The notes: a model not told the origin generated them from the letters alone. Counted from the stretch's first letter, positions 26,233 through 35,801 are shown. The stretch is DNA of 64,000 nucleotides from Fimbriimonas sp. (GCA_029866005.1 JARXAE010000025.1:1-64000), one strand, 5' to 3'. Numbers and translations are program-made.

Positions 26233-27305
26233 GCGAGGCCGGGCAGATTCACCTTTCCGAGGTCATCTCGCACGGCGAGCCAAATATTGTGCTGGACGCG
26301 ATGGGTGGTGATTACGCGCCTGATGAAGTCGTACGAGGCGGCATTGAAGCGGCACCTTTCATCAAGGGCAAGTTGATTTTAGTAGGTCAAACCGATGCGA
26401 TTCATGCTTCCCTCAAACGCGTAAATGATGGTCTTTTGCCTTCTAATGTTGAGATTCACCATGCTTCTCAAATTGTTGAGATGCATGAAAAGCCGCTTGA
26501 TGCCTATCGCAAAAAGAAGGATTCTTCGATGCTGGTCGGCTGCAAGTTAGTGAAAGACGGCAAAGCCAAGGCTTTCGTCTCGGCAGGTTCGACAGGTGCC
26601 GCATCGGCGACTTCCCTGCTCACTTGGCGACAAGTACACGGCATACATCGCCCGGCAATTGGATCTCAGCTACCAAATATGCACGGAGGTTTCCTCCTGC
26701 TGGATTCGGGAGCCTCTCCCGATGTTGATCCTGAGCATCTTGTGGAATTTGCGATCATGGGCCGAGCATATGCCGAGGCCGTTATGGGGCGCAAAAAGCC
26801 CCGAGTCCATTTGGTCAATATCGGCGAAGAGGAAGGCAAAGGAAATTCCTTTGCAAAGCAAGCCTATAAGCTATTGCAAGACCATGAATGGTTTGCAGGG
26901 AACATCGAAGGGAAAGACATGTTCAACTCAGCCTGCGATGTTGTTGTCTGCGAGGCTTTTGTTGGAAACACGATTTTGAAGACTGCCGAAGGCGTTGCTG
27001 AGATGTTTGCGAAGATGATCAAGTCAGGCGTTCCAACCAACAAGCTTCTACAAACCATGTACTGGCCACTGAAGAAGGTCATGAAGCCAATCCGCAAGCA
27101 CATGGATTACGCCGAAGTAGGTGGTTCGCCTTTGCTAGGACTTAACGGAACGTGCATCATTGCTCACGGGCGAAGTAACGCGAAAGCGATCAAGAATGCC
27201 GTTTTGATGGCGGACAAGGCTATTCGTTCCGACTTGGTTGATCACATCCGGGACGCGATTCACCGAGAGTTGCCCCAGAACTTCATAGAGACCCAAAACG
27301 GGTAA
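26229..27305 (+). CDS. plsX: Phosphate acyltransferase PlsX
   Basis: 358 residues from a GTG overlapping the yceD stop. It makes acyl-phosphate from acyl-ACP as the first step of phosphatidic acid synthesis (PlsX/PlsY route), a peripheral membrane enzyme. Signature stretches are IVLDAMGGDYAPDEVVRGG, HEKPLDAYRKKKDSSM, AFVSAGSTGAASATSL and LLLDSGASPDVDPEHLVEFA. The N-terminus has about 18 extra residues before the usual start at IVLDAMGGD. It is in an operon with yceD and fabH. Confidence 0.96.
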   Translation: MSEAGQIHLSEVISHGEPNIVLDAMGGDYAPDEVVRGGIEAAPFIKGKLILVGQTDAIHASLKRVNDGLLPSNVEIHHASQIVEMHEKPLDAYRKKKDSSMLVGCKLVKDGKAKAFVSAGSTGAASATSLLTWRQVHGIHRPAIGSQLPNMHGGFLLLDSGASPDVDPEHLVEFAIMGRAYAEAVMGRKKPRVHLVNIGEEEGKGNSFAKQAYKLLQDHEWFAGNIEGKDMFNSACDVVVCEAFVGNTILKTAEGVAEMFAKMIKSGVPTNKLLQTMYWPLKKVMKPIRKHMDYAEVGGSPLLGLNGTCIIAHGRSNAKAIKNAVLMADKAIRSDLVDHIRDAIHRELPQNFIETQNG

Positions 27306-27320
27306 CTTCTTTGCAAGTTA

Positions 27321-28307
27321 ATGAACAGAAACGCCGTCGTAAAAGGCATCGGGCACGCACTTCCATCGCGGATCCTTACTAACGAGGAACTGAGCAAAAC
27401 CGTCGACACCACCGACGAGTGGATCGTTCAGCGTACGGGTATCAAGCAACGCCGAATTTGTGCACCTAACGAAGGTTGCTTTGATCTTGCGCTCACGGCG
27501 GCGAGAGAAGCTCTCGAAAGCTCAGGGCTGTCGAAAGATGACATTCAGATGGTCATCGTGGCCACCGTTTCGGGCGACTACGATTGGCCCACCGCGGCTT
27601 GTTACGTTCAGGATCAGCTTGGCATCAAAAACGCCGGAGCGTTTGACCTCGGTGCGGCTTGCGCAGGATGTATTTACGCGATGTCCGTCGGCACCGCGAT
27701 GGTTGAGAGCGGGCAGATCAACAACGCCATCATCGTAGGCGTTGATACGCTGACGAAGCAAGTCAATTGGAACGATCGTTCGACGTGTATTTTGTTCGGC
27801 GACGGTGCGGGGGCGATTGTGCTCGGACACCAAGAATCAACGACTCGTGGCGTCATCAAAACGATCCTACTCAGCGACGGCAGCGGTGCGAATCACATCA
27901 TGAACGAACTTGGTGGAACCAAGTATCCGCCGAAAAGTGAAGAATGGTTTGCCCGAACCTATGGCATCAAGATGAATGGGAACGAGGTGTACCGTTTTGC
28001 CATTGGAGCCATGGGTGATGCTTGCGAACGAGTGCTGCATGACGCGGGAATGACAGCGGATCAGGTTGACCTCTTCGTTCCTCACCAAGCCAATATTCGG
28101 ATCATTGAGTCTGCCGCAAAGCGGCTGAATTTGCCTCCTGAAAAGGTCTTTATCAACCTTGATAAGTACGGCAATACGAGCGCTGGCTCCATTCCGCTGG
28201 CGCTTTATGAGGCGGTTCATGAAGGACGACTGAAGGAAGGCATGGTCGTCATGACCGTCGGCTTTGGTGCAGGTCTTGTCTGGGGCGCTAATCTAATCCG
28301 CTGGTAA
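27321..28307 (+). CDS. fabH: 3-oxoacyl-ACP synthase III
   Basis: 328 residues, normal length. FabH condenses an acyl-CoA primer with malonyl-ACP to initiate fatty acid synthesis. The catalytic triad is Cys114 (LGAACAGCIYAM), His in FVPHQANIRIIES and Asn in KYGNTSAGSIPLALYEA. TDEWIVQRTGIKQR and ILFGDGAGAIVL are further signatures. It follows plsX by 15 bases. The 3' end overlaps the convergent adenosine deaminase family gene by 20 bases. No fabD, fabG or acpP follows, unlike many bacteria. Confidence 0.96.
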   Translation: MNRNAVVKGIGHALPSRILTNEELSKTVDTTDEWIVQRTGIKQRRICAPNEGCFDLALTAAREALESSGLSKDDIQMVIVATVSGDYDWPTAACYVQDQLGIKNAGAFDLGAACAGCIYAMSVGTAMVESGQINNAIIVGVDTLTKQVNWNDRSTCILFGDGAGAIVLGHQESTTRGVIKTILLSDGSGANHIMNELGGTKYPPKSEEWFARTYGIKMNGNEVYRFAIGAMGDACERVLHDAGMTADQVDLFVPHQANIRIIESAAKRLNLPPEKVFINLDKYGNTSAGSIPLALYEAVHEGRLKEGMVVMTVGFGAGLVWGANLIRW

Positions 28308-29310
28308 GGGTACTGAAGCCAGTCGCCATCCTCTGAAGTAGATCTCTACGCTCTTGCTCGGGAAGAAAGGCATTTCTTGCCGCGTTTTGAGAGAGAGAAA
28401 ATACTGTGTCCGTCGAAAACTCAAAAGTCTCGGCACAGCGGAGGTACTCGTCGGAGAGGGTTGTGTTGAAGAATGGGGGGTCGTCGGAATTGATCGAGAT
28501 GTTCAGCCCTTCGTCCATGAGTCTCGGCAGAGAGTGTTCTTCGAGAGATTTGAAGACCCCAAGGCAGATGTTGGATGAAGGATTCACTTCAAGGTGAATT
28601 TGAGAATCTCTCAACTGAGCGACCAGGTGCGGATCCTCTACGCATCGGACTCCGTGACCAATCCGGTCGGGATCAGCGTCCGCAAGGACTTCACGGATGG
28701 AATCTGGACCTTGAGTCTCGCCAGCATGAGCTGATACTTTCAGCCCTGCTTTTTTCGCCTCACGGATTGCATTTGAATGCTTAGAGACTGGCGTTCTACC
28801 TTCAAAGCCAGAAAGACCAATCGCACAGACCCCTTTCCTATGCCACTTTTGGCACAGTTCGGAGGTCCACTCTCCATTGGGGACATCCATGTCACGAACG
28901 ATATCAAGGATCAGTTGGACGCGAGTATCGGGGACCTTTGCAAAACCAGACAGTAGCGCTTCAATCTGTTCATCAGCCGGGACGCCACAGCGACGAAAAA
29001 TGGTTTCTGCGGTGTAAGTAGCCTCGGTGTATAGAATGTTCTGACGAGCTTGTTCACGGGCAAACTCTTCGGCAAGAAGTTCGATATCCTCGCCTGAACG
29101 GAAGCACTCAATGCAAGCAATATAAACCTGTACGAAATGGTCGAAGTTTTCGAACTTAAACCATTCCTTCACACCCTCAAGGTCAGTTGCCGGAAGGCTG
29201 ATTCCATTCTTCTTTGCAAGTTTGAGGAGCGTCTCGGGTCGGGTAGCTCCTTCGAGATGGACGTGTAGTTCCACTTTCGGCATTGCTTCGACGAACTCGC
29301 GGGTGAGCAT
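28288..29310 (-). CDS. add: Adenosine deaminase family protein
   Basis: 340 residues of the metal-dependent amidohydrolase barrel. Zinc ligands H16 and H18 lie in VELHVHLEGA, H195 with catalytic E198 in VSAHAGETQG, then RIGHGVRC (His) and SINSDDPPFFNTTL (Asp). The family converts adenosine to inosine, but close relatives act on aminodeoxyfutalosine in menaquinone synthesis or on adenine; sequence alone does not separate them here. LEVNPSSNICLGVF is a typical segment. It is monocistronic or followed upstream by the 2TM gene on the same strand (12-base gap). Confidence 0.85.
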   Translation of the reverse strand: MLTREFVEAMPKVELHVHLEGATRPETLLKLAKKNGISLPATDLEGVKEWFKFENFDHFVQVYIACIECFRSGEDIELLAEEFAREQARQNILYTEATYTAETIFRRCGVPADEQIEALLSGFAKVPDTRVQLILDIVRDMDVPNGEWTSELCQKWHRKGVCAIGLSGFEGRTPVSKHSNAIREAKKAGLKVSAHAGETQGPDSIREVLADADPDRIGHGVRCVEDPHLVAQLRDSQIHLEVNPSSNICLGVFKSLEEHSLPRLMDEGLNISINSDDPPFFNTTLSDEYLRCAETFEFSTDTVFSLSQNAARNAFLPEQERRDLLQRMATGFSTLTSGLD

Positions 29311-29322
29311 CTGCTCGTAAGT

Positions 29323-29805
29323 CTACCGTTCGAGGCGTTCGCGGGCGGTCTTGTCGGCCCATTCGTCGGTGTCCATACCGACAGAGGCGGGTTCACCAGA
29401 TTCTAGCCAAAGTTGAAATTTACGATCGTTGATCGTTGGCCGTTGGCGCAGGTCGTTGAAGTGACCTGCAAGGGCAACTCCGAACGCGGCCAACACAATT
29501 CCTGGCCAATAGAACTTGCCAAACATGGTGATGGTGTAAATTACGTTAAGAAGAACTGTGATCGCCCCGTAGGTGATGAGGCTCGCCCGAAAACCTGCCT
29601 GCTTCGCGACCATGAATTTGTCGATCTTAGCTTCCTTTCGGTACTGCTCTTCCGCCTGAGCAAGGGCTTCGGGAGAGATACCCAATTCGTCCGCGGATCG
29701 GGCAAGGCGGTCACGAAGTTCCTGAACCGAGCCGTGCTCGTTTCGTAAAGCGATCTTTAAGATTGCTTCTACATCTTCTCCCGATCTTAAAACCGGCTCT
29801 GCCAC
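29323..29805 (-). CDS. Small two-helix membrane protein (2TM-like)
   Basis: About 160 residues if the GTG at 29805 is used (VAEPVLRSGEDVEAILKIAL). An in-frame ORF extends to 29973 over the pyruvate kinase start and is probably not translated. Layout: an N-terminal soluble part with a predicted coiled coil (EAILKIALRNEHGSV ... EEQYRKEAK), two helices (about 82-100 SLITYGAITVLLNVIYTI and 106-124 FYWPGIVLAAFGVALAG), and a polar C-terminus. It resembles the 2TM domain proteins of unknown function. The start is uncertain because the nearest AAGGA is only one base away. Confidence 0.55.
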   Translation of the reverse strand: MAEPVLRSGEDVEAILKIALRNEHGSVQELRDRLARSADELGISPEALAQAEEQYRKEAKIDKFMVAKQAGFRASLITYGAITVLLNVIYTITMFGKFYWPGIVLAAFGVALAGHFNDLRQRPTINDRKFQLWLESGEPASVGMDTDEWADKTARERLER

Positions 29806-29869
29806 GTCCTTTATGATACGGCATACTCTAGGCAAGGTTTCAAAGAAGCCCGCACGGAAGCGAATCAAT

Positions 29870-31264
29870 ATGGAAAGGCGAACCAAAATCGTGGTCACCC
29901 TGGGACCCGCAGTGGATTCCAAAGAGCGAATCCAGGAACTCATAGAAGCCGGAATGTCCGTCGCGCGGCTCAACTGTAGCCACGGCGACTGGGAAGCTAA
30001 GGGTCGCTGGATCGAGTGGATTCGCGAACTATCTCCTTCGACGGCTCCGGTGGCGATTCTCGCCGACCTCCAAGGGCCAAAGTTTCGAGTCGGTGACGTT
30101 GGAGGAGCAGGACTTGATCTCGTTGCTGGTCAGTTCGTGACAATGGGCAAAGGGGCCGAGCTGCCCATTGAGCAAGATGAAATCCTTGATGTCATGGACG
30201 CTGGAGAGAAGTTGCTCCTGGGCGATGGTGAGATTGAGATTCGGATCGAATCCAAAGAGGTCGAGTGGTTCAGGGGTCGCGTTGTGACGGGCGGAAACCT
30301 GAAGAGCCGAAAAGGGATCACTCTCGTTGGGCAAGCTTTCAATGTTCCCGCGCTTTCCATCAAGGATTTGGAGGATGTTCAGGAAGCGGTAAATCACGGT
30401 TGTGACTTCATCGCGCTGAGCTACGTGAAGCACGCAAAAGACATTGAGCTACTCAAGTGGGAGCTTCAGAAGCACGGTTCGACCATGAAAGTCTGTGCCA
30501 AGATCGAGACTCCCGAAGCGATTCGAGAGCTTGATTCCATACTTCCGGAAGTTGATATTGTCATGGTTGCCCGTGGTGATATGGGCCTGCAAATGGACAT
30601 TGAGGACGTTCCCCGGCAGCAAAAGCGAATTATTGAGCATTGTGGACGAGCGGGTATTCCGGTCATTACCGCAACTCAGATGCTTGAAAGCATGATGACG
30701 AACCCGCGCCCAACAAGGGCTGAAGTGTCTGATGTTTTTAACTCAGTGCTGGATGGCACCGATGCGGTGATGCTCTCTGGCGAGACCGCAGCTGGGCAGT
30801 ATCCAATTGAGTGTGTTAGAGTCATGGCGAGAATCGCGCTCGAGGCGGAATATGAACTTGGAGACGACATTTACGATCGATACACCAAAGAGGACCCTGA
30901 GGAACACACCGAGGCAATCGCCGCGGCGGTAGCAATCCTTGAACGCCAGCTGGTTCCCGCGGCAGTGGTCACGACTTCAACCAGTGGACAGACTCCGCGC
31001 TTGGTTTCAAAGTTTCGGCCAAAGGCAAAAATCCTTTGCGCGAGTTGGAGACCAGAGACGGTGGCGTATATGGCGGTCGTTTGGGGAGTTTCGGCGACTT
31101 TGGTGCCGCAACCATCTTCGACCGACGACGTAATGGCGGCGGCGGTTCAGACATTCACATCGAATGGCTGCCTGGACTCCGGTGACCTGATCATTCTTAC
31201 CGGTGGAGTTCCGGCGGGCAAGGCCGGGAACACGAATATGATCATGACTCAGGTTGTGAAATGA
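29870..31264 (+). CDS. pyk: Pyruvate kinase
   Basis: 464 residues from the ATG at 29870 (MERRTKIVVTLGPA); the longer frame to 29813 lacks support. It converts phosphoenolpyruvate and ADP to pyruvate and ATP. Motifs in order: VARLNCSHGDWE, ADLQGPKFRVG, the B-domain part GDGEIEIRI, VCAKIETPEAIRELD (catalytic Lys), VARGDMGLQMD, TATQMLESMMTNPRPTRAEV and DAVMLSGETAAGQYP. The C-terminal allosteric domain is present (about 350-464). It overlaps the next gene by four bases (ATGA), so it leads an operon with an FtsB-like protein, an exported protein and comM. Confidence 0.96.
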   Translation: MERRTKIVVTLGPAVDSKERIQELIEAGMSVARLNCSHGDWEAKGRWIEWIRELSPSTAPVAILADLQGPKFRVGDVGGAGLDLVAGQFVTMGKGAELPIEQDEILDVMDAGEKLLLGDGEIEIRIESKEVEWFRGRVVTGGNLKSRKGITLVGQAFNVPALSIKDLEDVQEAVNHGCDFIALSYVKHAKDIELLKWELQKHGSTMKVCAKIETPEAIRELDSILPEVDIVMVARGDMGLQMDIEDVPRQQKRIIEHCGRAGIPVITATQMLESMMTNPRPTRAEVSDVFNSVLDGTDAVMLSGETAAGQYPIECVRVMARIALEAEYELGDDIYDRYTKEDPEEHTEAIAAAVAILERQLVPAAVVTTSTSGQTPRLVSKFRPKAKILCASWRPETVAYMAVVWGVSATLVPQPSSTDDVMAAAVQTFTSNGCLDSGDLIILTGGVPAGKAGNTNMIMTQVVK

Positions 31265-31539
31265 GCCGGCGGCGAGCTCGAAAGAAGAAAAAAAGCCTGT
31301 TTGTGCCAATCGTGATTATCCTCGCGGTTGCGACAGGCCTGTTCGCAGCTCGAGGGCCTTGGCTGATGTACGGCGACCAGAAGGCGAAGGCGAGTGCGAT
31401 GCGCAAAGAAATAAAATCTTTGAAGGAATCGGAAATTAAGGAATCCGGACGGAGCCGTGAAGCGACTAATCCTTTGGAGATGGAAGAGAAGGCTCGTAAA
31501 GCGGGCTGGACTCCACCCGGAGAGATCCCGCTAAAATGA
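31261..31539 (+). CDS. FtsB/DivIC-like single-pass protein
   Basis: 92 residues: a highly basic start (SRRRARKKKK), one transmembrane helix (about 13-31, LFVPIVIILAVATGLFAA), a short coiled coil (about 40-62, KASAMRKEIKSLKESEIKE) and the C-terminal NPLEMEEKARKAGWTPPGEI. That last block matches the N-P-X3-E-X2-A-R-X2-G-X3-P-G-E pattern of septum-formation initiators FtsB/DivIC. Divisome role is therefore likely but the coiled coil is unusually short. It is translationally coupled to pyk upstream and the next gene downstream. Confidence 0.65.
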   Translation: MSRRRARKKKKSLFVPIVIILAVATGLFAARGPWLMYGDQKAKASAMRKEIKSLKESEIKESGRSREATNPLEMEEKARKAGWTPPGEIPLK

Positions 31540-32186
31540 CTTTGCTCGCGGTCCTTATCTTTTTCCCTACTTTGAAAGAGGGCCAGTTTTGGGACTACAC
31601 CCTCACTTCTCGGTTTACCAACACGGACACTGACCTGACTAATGAGGAGTCGTTACGAATTCGGGTTGACAAGGTGGAACCGAAGGCGATTCAGTTCACA
31701 TTTGTTCAGAAACTGGCGGCGACAATTGTGGACGGTCAGCGAATTCCAACGGATGTGAAGGCGGCTCCTTCTGAGCGGAAGTGGACTTTACTCCCCACTG
31801 GCTCGGTCGCGTACTCTCCGCCAGAGCGGGGACATGTGGAGGGAGTATTTCAGCGGGTGTTGCGATCGATCAGGGATCGGGACATTGATCGAGGGGATTG
31901 GATTTCGGAATTCATGGATGAGACCGATTCGATGACTTCTGGGGCAGTCGCCGTCGTCCGGAGCTATCAAAACAGGATTCGGATTGACCAGTACACATAT
32001 CGCGAAAGTAATCGACCTCGAATCCGCGGAACCGCGATATGGAATTCGAAGCTGCCATTTCCTGAACTCCTAAAGTTGAGTTTCCAAAAGACGAGGATGC
32101 CCGGTGGAACGGAGGATGTGGCATGCGAGATGGAGCTAAAATTCATACCGCCGCCAGAAAAAAAACTACAAACTTCCCGGTGCTAA
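31536..32186 (+). CDS. Hypothetical exported protein
   Basis: 216 residues, starting in a four-base overlap with the FtsB-like gene. The N-terminus MTLLAVLIFFPTLKEGQFWDY is a short hydrophobic signal-like sequence. The rest has alternating beta strands and no motif I recognise. A single Cys occurs near the C-terminus (VACEMEL) plus a final Cys. It may be periplasmic. The tight operon position between a divisome-like gene and comM does not indicate a role. Confidence 0.55.
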   Translation: MTLLAVLIFFPTLKEGQFWDYTLTSRFTNTDTDLTNEESLRIRVDKVEPKAIQFTFVQKLAATIVDGQRIPTDVKAAPSERKWTLLPTGSVAYSPPERGHVEGVFQRVLRSIRDRDIDRGDWISEFMDETDSMTSGAVAVVRSYQNRIRIDQYTYRESNRPRIRGTAIWNSKLPFPELLKLSFQKTRMPGGTEDVACEMELKFIPPPEKKLQTSRC

Positions 32187-32201
32187 CGGCAAACTATACG
32201 C

Positions 32202-33713
32202 ATGATCGCCAAAGCTCACTCCGCGACCCTGAACGGGATTGAGGCGTTGCCGATAGTGATCGAAGTTGATCTTCAGTCTGCAAAGGAGGACATGTTCGTC
32301 CTGGTCGGGCTCCCTGACCAGGCAGTTGGTGAGAGCCGCGAGCGAGTCCGTACCGCGATAAAAAACTCCGAGCTGGACTTCCCCAAAAAGCGAGTTCTTT
32401 GCAACCTGGCGCCGGGAGACGTCCGAAAAGAGGGACCATTTCTGGATCTCCCGATCGCCTGTGCCGTTCTTGCCGCAAATGACGTCCTGCCAGCTTCGGA
32501 ACTTGAGTCGACCCTAATCATTGGCGAGATGGGTCTTGACGGCCAACTGCGTCCAGTTGATGGAGCAGTTTCGGTTGCTCTGATGGCTCTGGAGCAAGGG
32601 TTCAAGCGGCTGATCATGCCGTTTCAGAATGCTCGGGAGGCGGCGGTGGCGGTGGGTGTTGAGGTTTATGGTGTCCGAACTCTTTTGGAAGCGGTGGAGC
32701 TTTTGAACGGGTCGTTGCTGGTTCAGCCGGTGGTTTTTGATGACGGCGAGGATGTTCGGCTACCGCATTACGAGGTGGATTACAGTGATGTGAAAGGGCA
32801 GAAGCATGCGATTCGGGCGCTGGAGATTGCGGCGGCGGGTGGGCATAACGTACTGATGGTAGGTCCTCCGGGGTCGGGAAAGACGATGTTGGCGCGGCGG
32901 TTGCCGACGATTTTGCCTCCGTTGAAGTTGGAGGAGGCGATTGCGGTGACCCGGATTCACTCTTCGGCGGGTCAGAAGGGGGCTCGGGAGGGGCTGGTTT
33001 GGGAGCGGCCATTTCGGTCGCCTCACCATTCGGCATCGCATGCGGCGATTGTTGGTGGCGGGAAGAATCCAAAGCCGGGGGAGATTTCTTTGGGGCACTT
33101 TGGCGTACTGCTGATGGACGAGATGCCGGAGTTTGATCGATCGGTTTTGGAGGCTTTGCGGCAGCCTTTGGAAGACGGGGTGATTACGGTTGCTCGAGTG
33201 AGCAACACTCTCACCTTCCCTGCTGAGTGCATTTTGATCGGGGCGATGAATCCTTGTCCTTGCGGATTTCGGGGTCTGCCGGAGCAGAAGTGTGTTTCGA
33301 ATCCGGCGTCATGCAGTAAGTACGCGAGCAAGATTAGTGGACCGCTGATGGACCGGATTGATATTCACCTTGAGGTTCCTCGGTTGAAGCCAGATGAGTT
33401 GATGGATAAGGATCCGGGGGAGAGTTCTGGTTCGATTCGAGAGCGGGTTGTTGCGGCTCGCGAGCGGCAATCTTTGCGCTTGGGGGGTGCGCGGGTGAAT
33501 GCTAAGATGACGCCTCGGGAGATTCGGGAGATGGTGGTTTTGGACGAGGAGTGCGACCAGTTCATGCGCGCGGTTGCGGCTCGGATGAATATTTCGGGTC
33601 GGGTTTTTGACCGGATTTTGCGGGTTGGGCGGACGATTGCGGATCTGGACGGGTCGGAGCAGGTGAAGAAGGCTCATTTGGCGGAAGCGGTTCAGTATCG
33701 GGAGCGGGTCTAG
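32202..33713 (+). CDS. comM: ComM/YifB-family Mg-chelatase-like AAA+ ATPase
   Basis: 503 residues, full length. The N-terminal Lon-protease-like fold (IEVDLQSAKEDMFVLVGLPD ... VLCNLAPGDVRKEGP) is followed by the AAA+ core: Walker A GPPGSGKT at 221-228, the family's RPFRSPHHSASHAAI, Walker B VLLMDEMPEF, and the cysteine cluster GAMNPCPCGF ... CVSNPASC. A C-terminal Mg_chelatase C domain completes it. ComM is a hexameric helicase that drives branch migration during natural transformation. A DprA-like protein at 57184-58194 would suit the same pathway. Confidence 0.95.
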   Translation: MIAKAHSATLNGIEALPIVIEVDLQSAKEDMFVLVGLPDQAVGESRERVRTAIKNSELDFPKKRVLCNLAPGDVRKEGPFLDLPIACAVLAANDVLPASELESTLIIGEMGLDGQLRPVDGAVSVALMALEQGFKRLIMPFQNAREAAVAVGVEVYGVRTLLEAVELLNGSLLVQPVVFDDGEDVRLPHYEVDYSDVKGQKHAIRALEIAAAGGHNVLMVGPPGSGKTMLARRLPTILPPLKLEEAIAVTRIHSSAGQKGAREGLVWERPFRSPHHSASHAAIVGGGKNPKPGEISLGHFGVLLMDEMPEFDRSVLEALRQPLEDGVITVARVSNTLTFPAECILIGAMNPCPCGFRGLPEQKCVSNPASCSKYASKISGPLMDRIDIHLEVPRLKPDELMDKDPGESSGSIRERVVAARERQSLRLGGARVNAKMTPREIREMVVLDEECDQFMRAVAARMNISGRVFDRILRVGRTIADLDGSEQVKKAHLAEAVQYRERV

Positions 33714-33788
33714 CAGGTGATCGACAGAAATTCTGGAAAGCAGTGAAATCAAACAAGAGTCAAATACTTGGCGGATAAGTTATTCTCG

Positions 33789-35801
33789 ATGAAACATCGA
33801 TCACTTTTCGCATTTGGATTGATTGCGTGCAGTGCCGTCGGACAGACTGTAGCGAGACCGTTCCAGAAACTTCATATCCCCGAGGCGATCTCGGGCACCA
33901 CATTTAACTTAGACTTGCACCCCGCCAGCAAAGTCTTCTGGAAGGGTTCTAAGGGAACACCCACGATCGGTTACAACAACGAGAAGTTTTGGGGCCCGAC
34001 GCTTTTCCTCAAAAAAGGGCAAACAGTAACCTTGAACATGAAGAACGGCTTGAAAGAGCCGACCACAACCCACTGGCACGGCTTGCATATTCCAGCAATC
34101 ATGGATGGTGGTCCCCATCAAATCGTTGACGCTGGAACAACTTGGTCGCCGACATTCGAAGTGAAGAACAACGCAGGCACCTACTGGTACCACCCACACG
34201 CTCATGAGACAACGCAGAATCAACTGACCTCCGGAGCGGGCGGGTTGATCATTATCCAGGATGAGACTGAGTCCAAACTAAATCTACCAAGAACGTACGG
34301 AGTTGACGATATTCCTCTGACGCTAACTAGTCGCCGATTCACCCTCGACGATCAGTTCACGTTCAACGGTGATAACGACAAATATGGCGACTATCAGCTT
34401 GTGAATGGGGTCATGGATCCCGAAACAACTCTTCCGGCCCAGTGGGTGCGGCTACGAATTCTCAACGCAGAGGTGGAACGAGGGTACGAGCTTGGGTTCA
34501 GCGACAACCGAACCTACTATTTAATCGCAACCGATGGTGGCCTTGTGGATCAGCCCGTTGCACTGAAGCGATTACAACTGCACGTTGGTGAGCGAGTTGA
34601 AATTCTGGTGAATCTTGGCGGCGATTCGGTGGGAGAAAATCTGGACTTGATGGCTTACAATGCTGGCCATCCATTTGGCTTTCCCGGTGGGGAGCCAGGG
34701 ACCTCACCTCCAAACGGCGGCTATCTCAACAACATTGATTACCGGATTTTACGAATCAATGTTGGTAAGAAGACGGCTGGTGCTATCACAGATATTCCAA
34801 AAACGTTGACGCGAAATGTATTCCCGAGCGTTTCAGATGTTTCGAAAGAGCGTTCGATCAGAATCACCGCAGATAATCCTGGTGAGCCTTTCGGCTTTGA
34901 TGAAAAGCTGTTCAAAATGGATCGTATTGACCAGATCATAAAATTGGATTCGACTGAAAAGTGGACCGTGACGAATAATCGTATTTTTGGACATTCATTC
35001 CACATTCATGATGTTCAATTCAAAATCGTCAGTCGTAGCAACGGTCCTGTCCAGGAATATGAGAAGGGGTGGAAGGACTCGATGTACGTTCCTCGCGGAG
35101 AGTCGGTAACGTTCGTAACGAAGTTTGATGATTTTGCAAGTGACCAACACCCGTTCATGTACCACTGTCACATGTCCAACCACGAAGACGGCGGATTGAT
35201 GGGACAGTTTCTCGTTGTTAAGGACCCCGGCTCGGTAAGCACCACCTTTCGCCAACGTATGGATCATCCGCTGACCAATGCCCTCCTAGAACTGGCGAAG
35301 CAAACTGCCGGGTCGCCCGCACCATCGTTCTCCGAAGCGGATCTCTCTGGTCGACTAATCAACATGGAGTCTTTGGTGGCTTCCAAGCCGCTCGCTCTGT
35401 TTTTCGTTGACGAACAGTGTCCTTGCGCTCGGGACGCTACCCCCTTTATGAATAGGCTTCAGGAGCAGTTTGGTGATGCTTTCCAGTTGGTTGGCGTAAT
35501 CAACTGCAAGACTGAACCTGCAAAAGTCTGGGCCAGAACAGTCGGTGCTGAGTTCCCGATCATAGCCGATGCTGATTCCAGACTGATTGATCGCTATAGA
35601 GTGAAGAACGCGGGCACGGTCACTTTAGTTACGCAGGGTGGCAAGATCGCAATAACCTACCCAGGATATGGTCGCGAAATGCTGCTCGATCTTTCAACCA
35701 GAATCGCAGCGTTGACACAAGCAAAGGTGGTTCGTAAGAACTTTGCCGATGCGCCGAAGAAATTGATCGTCGGATGCCCACTTGACAGCCGACGACCTTA
35801 A
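33789..35801 (+). CDS. Multicopper oxidase fused to a C-terminal redoxin
   Basis: 670 residues from the ATG at 33789 with a lipobox-like signal (FGLIAC, Cys-14). Cupredoxin part: HWHGLHIP (H95, H97), YWYHPHAHE (H135, H137), HSFHIHDVQF (H402, H405, H407) and MYHCHMSNHEDGGLM (H459, C460, H461, H465). These supply type 1, 2 and 3 copper sites, as in CueO-like cuprous oxidases. The axial type 1 position after H465 is Leu470, not Met. From about residue 505 a redoxin/AhpC-like fold follows (PSFSEADLSGRLINMESL, then CPCARDATPFM). It is the last gene in its direction; the next gene begins at the adjacent base on the other strand. Confidence 0.88.
   Translation: MKHRSLFAFGLIACSAVGQTVARPFQKLHIPEAISGTTFNLDLHPASKVFWKGSKGTPTIGYNNEKFWGPTLFLKKGQTVTLNMKNGLKEPTTTHWHGLHIPAIMDGGPHQIVDAGTTWSPTFEVKNNAGTYWYHPHAHETTQNQLTSGAGGLIIIQDETESKLNLPRTYGVDDIPLTLTSRRFTLDDQFTFNGDNDKYGDYQLVNGVMDPETTLPAQWVRLRILNAEVERGYELGFSDNRTYYLIATDGGLVDQPVALKRLQLHVGERVEILVNLGGDSVGENLDLMAYNAGHPFGFPGGEPGTSPPNGGYLNNIDYRILRINVGKKTAGAITDIPKTLTRNVFPSVSDVSKERSIRITADNPGEPFGFDEKLFKMDRIDQIIKLDSTEKWTVTNNRIFGHSFHIHDVQFKIVSRSNGPVQEYEKGWKDSMYVPRGESVTFVTKFDDFASDQHPFMYHCHMSNHEDGGLMGQFLVVKDPGSVSTTFRQRMDHPLTNALLELAKQTAGSPAPSFSEADLSGRLINMESLVASKPLALFFVDEQCPCARDATPFMNRLQEQFGDAFQLVGVINCKTEPAKVWARTVGAEFPIIADADSRLIDRYRVKNAGTVTLVTQGGKIAITYPGYGREMLLDLSTRIAALTQAKVVRKNFADAPKKLIVGCPLDSRRP

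Noticed and set aside
29806-29973. N-terminal extension of the two-helix protein over the pyk start
   Set aside because: It overlaps the divergent pyruvate kinase start and reads as unlikely protein.
32202-33713. Magnesium chelatase subunit for bacteriochlorophyll synthesis
   Set aside because: The N-terminal Lon-like part and cysteine cluster identify ComM/YifB, not BchI or ChlI.
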